Source: Fulvimarina sp039652615
GTDB taxonomy: Bacteria > Pseudomonadota > Alphaproteobacteria > Rhizobiales > Rhizobiaceae
Direction of reading: 5' to 3'
Length of the DNA: 64,000 nucleotides
NCBI RefSeq assembly: GCF_039652615.1
Contig: NZ_JBDJAC010000016.1
Span: 1 to 64,000, forward strand
Positions 60,545-64,000 of the stretch are shown here, one piece after another. A program made the position numbers and the translations under genes. Within the stretch, counting starts at the first letter, position 1. The number at the start of each line of letters is the position of its first letter. The notes below the pieces were generated by a model. It saw only the letters and a list, made by a program, of their open reading frames with translations, had not been told where the DNA came from and did no database searches.

Positions 60545-61294
60545 ATGAAAATCCTCGTCGCCGTCAAGCGCGTGGTCGACTACAACGTGAAAATCCGGGT
60601 GAAGCCGGATGGCTCGGGTGTCGAACTTGCCAATGTCAAGATGAGCATGAACCCGTTCGACGAGATCGCCGTCGAAGAAGCCGTTCGTCTGAAGGAAGCG
60701 GGGACGGCCACGGAAGTCGTCGCGGTCTCGATCGGCCCCAAGCAGTCTGCCGACACCATCCGCACGGCGCTTGCAATGGGCGCTGACCGGGGCATTCATG
60801 TCGCAACCGACGAGATCGTCGAGCCGCTCGCCGTCGCCAAGATACTGAAAGGCATCTGCGATGCCGAATCGCCGGATATGGTCTTTCTCGGCAAGCAGGC
60901 GATCGACGATGACTGCAACCAGACCGGACAGATGCTCGCCGCGCTGACGAATTGGGGGCAGGGCACCTTCGCCTACAAGGTCGAGCCATCGGCCGGAAGC
61001 GTGAAGGTGACGCGTGAGGTCGATGGTGGCCTCCAGACGGTCGATCTAAAGCTTCCAGCCGTCATTTCGGTGGATTTGCGCCTCAACGAACCACGCTACG
61101 CTTCGCTTCCCAACATCATGAAGGCGAAGAAAAAGCCGATCGACGCGAAGACACCCGATGATTTCGGTGTCGACATCGCCCGCCGTCTGGAGGTCCTGAA
61201 GACCGAAGAGCCCGAGACCCGGAAGGCCGGCGTCAAGGTCGCCTCGGTGGATGAACTCGTCGACAAGCTCAAGAACGAAGCCGGCGTCCTTTAA
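60545..61294 (+). CDS. etfB: electron transfer flavoprotein subunit beta
   Basis: A 249-residue subunit binding AMP. N-terminal MKILVAVKRVVDYNVKIRV, NVKMSMNPFDEIAVEEAVRL and LGKQAIDDDCNQTGQMLAALTNW, the AMP-binding and dehydrogenase-recognition region, are characteristic; the C-terminal LRLNEPRYASLPNIMKAKKK carries the recognition loop. ETF takes electrons from acyl-CoA dehydrogenases and related flavoenzymes to ETF-ubiquinone oxidoreductase. Start 60545 after GGGAGCAAA; etfA follows after 21 bp. Confidence 0.96.
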   Translation: MKILVAVKRVVDYNVKIRVKPDGSGVELANVKMSMNPFDEIAVEEAVRLKEAGTATEVVAVSIGPKQSADTIRTALAMGADRGIHVATDEIVEPLAVAKILKGICDAESPDMVFLGKQAIDDDCNQTGQMLAALTNWGQGTFAYKVEPSAGSVKVTREVDGGLQTVDLKLPAVISVDLRLNEPRYASLPNIMKAKKKPIDAKTPDDFGVDIARRLEVLKTEEPETRKAGVKVASVDELVDKLKNEAGVL

Positions 61295-61315
61295 GGCGCG
61301 GGAAGGATATTCCAC

Positions 61316-62248
61316 ATGACCACTCTTCTTCTCGCCGAACACGATAACGCCGCGCTCTCTGCCGAGACCGCCAAGGCGCTCAGCGCGGCAAAGGCACTCG
61401 GAGCCGAGATCCATCTCCTGATCGCCGGTGAGGGCGTCGCCGCAGTCGCTGAGGCCGCCGCGAAGCTTGATGGTGTTGCGAAAGTCCTGACGGCCGAGGC
61501 TCCCGCCCTGGCAAACAGGCTCGCCGAGCCTGTTGCCGCCTTGCTGGTCGAGATGGCTGGCGACTACGACGCGATCGTCGCTCCCGCGACGACCATGGGA
61601 AAGAACGTTCTTCCGCGCGCCGCAGCTCTTCTCGACGTGATGCAGATCTCCGACGTGATGAGTGTCGAAGGCCCTGACACGTTCAAGCGTCCGACCTATG
61701 CCGGAAACGCGGTCCAGACCGTGAAATCCTCCGACACGAAGAAGGTGATGACGATTCGCACATCGAGCTTCGAGGCAGCCGGCGAAGGCGGCTCTGCGCC
61801 GATCGAAGCCGTTTCGTTGTCGGCCAGCGATCCCGGCCTGTCGAGCTTCGTCTCGGAAGAGCTCGCTCAGTCGGAACGTCCGGACCTTTCGAGCGCGAAG
61901 ATCGTAGTATCGGGTGGCCGGGCTCTCGGCTCGGACGAAAAGTTCCGTGAGATCATGATGCCGCTCGCCGACAAGCTTGGCGCTGGTGTCGGTGCTTCCC
62001 GTGCGGCCGTCGATGCCGGCTACGCGCCGAACGACTGGCAGGTTGGCCAGACAGGCAAGGTCGTTGCGCCTGAACTTTATATCGCCTGCGGAATTTCCGG
62101 TGCGATCCAGCATCTTGCCGGCATGAAGGACTCCAAGGTGATCGTCGCGATCAACAAGGACGAGGAAGCGCCGATCTTTCAGGTCGCCGATTACGGCCTC
62201 GTTGGCGATCTCTTCGAACTGGTGCCGGAACTGACCGAAAAACTCTAG
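61316..62248 (+). CDS. etfA: electron transfer flavoprotein subunit alpha
   Basis: A 310-residue FAD-carrying subunit. The N-terminal half resembles EtfB; the C-terminal FAD domain shows IVVSGGRALGSDEKFREIM, VGASRAAVDAGYAPNDWQVG, GKVVAPELYIACGISGAIQH and the end MKDSKVIVAINKDEEAPIFQ followed by DLFELVPELTEKL. It forms the heterodimer with EtfB. AAGGATATTCC-type site precedes the ATG. A GC-rich hairpin lies just past the stop. Confidence 0.96.
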   Translation: MTTLLLAEHDNAALSAETAKALSAAKALGAEIHLLIAGEGVAAVAEAAAKLDGVAKVLTAEAPALANRLAEPVAALLVEMAGDYDAIVAPATTMGKNVLPRAAALLDVMQISDVMSVEGPDTFKRPTYAGNAVQTVKSSDTKKVMTIRTSSFEAAGEGGSAPIEAVSLSASDPGLSSFVSEELAQSERPDLSSAKIVVSGGRALGSDEKFREIMMPLADKLGAGVGASRAAVDAGYAPNDWQVGQTGKVVAPELYIACGISGAIQHLAGMKDSKVIVAINKDEEAPIFQVADYGLVGDLFELVPELTEKL

Positions 62249-62254
62249 CGGTTG

Positions 62255-62278
62255 CCAAGGGGCTGAGAAGCCCCTTGG
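62255..62278 (+). terminator. stem-loop after etfA
   Basis: CCAAGGGGCT (62255-62264) pairs perfectly with AGCCCCTTGG (62269-62278) over a GAGA tetraloop. There is no T-run, so it may be an attenuating or processing structure instead of a classical terminator; hbd follows about 95 bp downstream. Confidence 0.5.
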
Positions 62279-62373
62279 AACGCCAGTTCGTCCGTTCTAC
62301 GCTGCAGCGCATATAAATTTGGCCTCTCTTCCTTGCCGACGTTGAGGCCAAAGAACTGGATCGGGAGGTCATC

Positions 62374-63252
62374 ATGGCGGAAATCAAGAGCGTTGGCATC
62401 ATCGGAGCCGGTCAGATGGGCTCCGGTATCGCCCATGTCGTCGCACTTTCGGGCATCAAGGCCCGGCTCTACGATGTTGGCGATGACCAGACCAAAAAGG
62501 GACTGTCAGTGATCGAGAAGGGGCTCGACCGGCAGGTCTCGTCCGAAAAGATCACGGAAGTGGCTCGCAGCAACGCGCTGAAGCTGATCGAGACGTCGAC
62601 CGATCTGACGACGCTCGGCGACCTCGATCTCGTCATCGAGGCGGCGACTGAGAATGAGGATGTAAAGCGGAAGATTTTCCGTGACGTTTGTCCCCATCTT
62701 TCCAAGGATGCGATTCTCGCGTCGAACACCTCGTCGATCTCGATCACGCGCCTTGCCGCAGCGTCCGACAGGCCCGAGCAGTTCATGGGCATCCACTTCA
62801 TGAACCCGGTTCCGGTGATGAAGCTGGTGGAACTGGTTCGCGGCATCGCGACCGCCGAGGCGACCTTCGAGGCTTCGAAAAACTTCGTGGACAAGCTCGG
62901 CAAGACAGCGACCGTGTCTGAGGACTTCCCCGCCTTCATCGTCAATCGTATCCTTCTGCCGATGATCAACGAGGCGATCTACACGCTCTATGAGGGCGTC
63001 GGTTCGGTGACCTCGATCGACACGGCCATGAAGCTCGGTGCGAACCATCCGATGGGTCCGCTCCAGCTCGCGGACTTCATCGGGCTCGATACCTGTCTTT
63101 CGATCATGCAGGTGCTGCATGACGGTTTGTCGGACTCGAAATACCGGCCGTGTCCGCTGCTCGTGAAGTATGTCGAAGCTGGCTGGCTCGGTCGCAAGGC
63201 TGGACGCGGCTTTTACGATTATCGTGGTGACGAGCCGGTTCCGACCCGCTGA
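62374..63252 (+). CDS. 3-hydroxybutyryl-CoA dehydrogenase
   Basis: A 292-residue NAD-dependent 3-hydroxyacyl-CoA dehydrogenase of the single-domain Hbd type. Rossmann motif SVGIIGAGQMGSGIAHVVAL (5-25), IEAATENEDVKRKIF, catalytic Ser/His region NTSSISITRLA and GIHFMNPVPVMKLVE (about 140), and the C-terminal domain GANHPMGPLQLADFIGLDT with GRKAGRGFYDY. It oxidises or reduces acetoacetyl-CoA/3-hydroxybutyryl-CoA, in butanoate or PHB metabolism. Its place behind etfBA is conserved and suits fatty-acid or butyrate oxidation. Confidence 0.94.
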   Translation: MAEIKSVGIIGAGQMGSGIAHVVALSGIKARLYDVGDDQTKKGLSVIEKGLDRQVSSEKITEVARSNALKLIETSTDLTTLGDLDLVIEAATENEDVKRKIFRDVCPHLSKDAILASNTSSISITRLAAASDRPEQFMGIHFMNPVPVMKLVELVRGIATAEATFEASKNFVDKLGKTATVSEDFPAFIVNRILLPMINEAIYTLYEGVGSVTSIDTAMKLGANHPMGPLQLADFIGLDTCLSIMQVLHDGLSDSKYRPCPLLVKYVEAGWLGRKAGRGFYDYRGDEPVPTR

Positions 63253-63296
63253 CGCTCATTCGAATTTTCTTATATTTTGGATAAGGATTCGCGCGC

Positions 63297-63923
63297 ATGA
63301 TACTGATTGGACAATATGATTCGCCTTTCGTGCGCCGCGTCGGAATTGCGCTGACGCTTTATGAAATGAACTTCGAACATCGGCCTTGGTCGGTGTTCGG
63401 CGACAGCGAGAAGATTGCCGAATACAACCCGCTGCGACGTGTTCCGACGCTGGTGCTGAACGACGGCACGGCGCTTCTCGATTCGACGACCATCCTCCTT
63501 CATCTCGACGAAGAGGTCGGATCGGAGCGAGCCCTTCTGCCGCCTCGCGGCAAGGAACGGCGAGACCAGCTCAGGACCTGTTCGCTCGCCCACGGCCTCT
63601 GCGAGAAGTTGGTCGCGCTCATCTACGAACGCGTCCTGCATGAGGTGACTTCGGATATCTGGGTGGAACGCTGCACCCGGCAGATCGGCGAAGTCCTTGC
63701 CGTGCTCGAGGCGGAGGTCGCCGGCCTGAAGCGCGAATTCGTCTTCGGCGAAAAGCCCGGCCACGCGGATATCGCGGTCGCGGCAGCGTTTCGCTTCCTC
63801 ACCGACGCCCATCCGTCTCTGCGCTCAGCCGAGCCCTATAACGCGCTTTCAGCTCACATGGCACGATGCGAGGCATTGCCCGCATTTCAGACGATTAGTC
63901 AGGAATTCATCCCGCCGGCCTGA
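63297..63923 (+). CDS. glutathione S-transferase family protein
   Basis: A 208-residue GST. The thioredoxin-like N-terminal domain (1-80) has IGQYDSPFVRRVGIALTLYEM with a Ser in the catalytic position, NPLRRVPTLVLNDG with the cis-Pro, and LLDSTTILLHLDEEVG (Glu/Ser glutathione contacts); the helical C-terminal domain includes EFVFGEKPGHADIAVAAAFRFL, with the N-cap/hydrophobic staple motif. Substrate unknown. It is 45 bp downstream of hbd; the ATG at 63297 lacks a strong ribosome-binding site. The last 77 bp of the window contain no gene start that I can support. Confidence 0.88.
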   Translation: MILIGQYDSPFVRRVGIALTLYEMNFEHRPWSVFGDSEKIAEYNPLRRVPTLVLNDGTALLDSTTILLHLDEEVGSERALLPPRGKERRDQLRTCSLAHGLCEKLVALIYERVLHEVTSDIWVERCTRQIGEVLAVLEAEVAGLKREFVFGEKPGHADIAVAAAFRFLTDAHPSLRSAEPYNALSAHMARCEALPAFQTISQEFIPPA

Positions 63924-64000
63924 GGTGGCCTGCCCGAAGCCGCCCCATCCCCGGGCTCTTGCTGAAGGGTCTTCGGCGGTCTTCGTCGACGGCAGACCGA

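Overview
The window is chromosomal DNA (roughly 60% G+C by eye) from an alphaproteobacterium of the Hyphomicrobiales (Rhizobiales). The grounds are marker content and order: chvI-chvG-hprK-EIIA-ptsH followed by ahcY and a DivL-type pseudokinase, gcrA, phosphatidylcholine synthase (pcs), a TsaE-phosphotransferase fusion, argD-argF-hslO, imuA-imuB-dnaE2 with a GTTC-N7-GTTC SOS box, and the pduO-etfB-etfA-hbd cluster. The family cannot be fixed from sequence alone; something near Aurantimonadaceae is a guess.

Layout. 1-5.3 kb: start of hemA, a sugar transferase, a COG4091 dehydrogenase, an EEP nuclease/phosphatase, a PPOX flavoprotein and initiator tRNA-Met. 5.3-9.5 kb: poxB, an extensin-family protein, a CDP-alcohol phosphatidyltransferase and apaG. 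9.5-13.3 kb (minus): an iron-type ABC uptake operon whose genes overlap by 4 bp and end in a DMT permease broken by one in-frame amber codon. 13.6-19.1 kb: SDR, trmL and two tandem ABC exporters. 19.2-30.2 kb (minus): murU-like gene, tsaE-phosphotransferase, divL, ahcY, the nitrogen-type PTS genes, and chvG/chvI. 30.7-41.4 kb: rlpA, a LuxR solo coupled to alkB, SDR, PilZ, hspQ, AEC permease, UbiH-like hydroxylase, pcs, qor and glgX. 41.5-47.4 kb: zeta-like protein, hslO, argF, argD, gcrA and rlmB. 47.6-51.6 kb: tRNA-Tyr and tRNA-Gly, then a decayed integrative island bounded by a 47-bp duplication of the tRNA-Gly 3' end. It holds two tyrosine-recombinase tails, a peptide-binding-protein fragment, an intact chemoreceptor and a thermonuclease. 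51.6-57.4 kb (minus): SOS mutasome imuA-imuB-dnaE2. 57.8-64 kb: a polysaccharide export lipoprotein divergent from a P-loop-less kinase-like protein, then pduO, etfBA, hbd and a GST.

How the genes work together. Envelope and cell-cycle control dominate: ChvGI, DivL and GcrA are regulators; the murU-like gene and the TsaE-linked phosphotransferase suggest cell-wall sugar recycling; RlpA, extensin, OPX, Pcs and PilZ act on the envelope or surface. No CRISPR array, intact prophage, transposase or complete novel defence system was found. The most unusual items are the relic tRNA-Gly island with tandem integrase tails, the translationally coupled LuxR-solo/AlkB pair with a degenerate ligand pocket, the kinase-like protein without Walker A, and the nonsense-interrupted permease. 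Start sites are noted where I moved them to a better supported codon.
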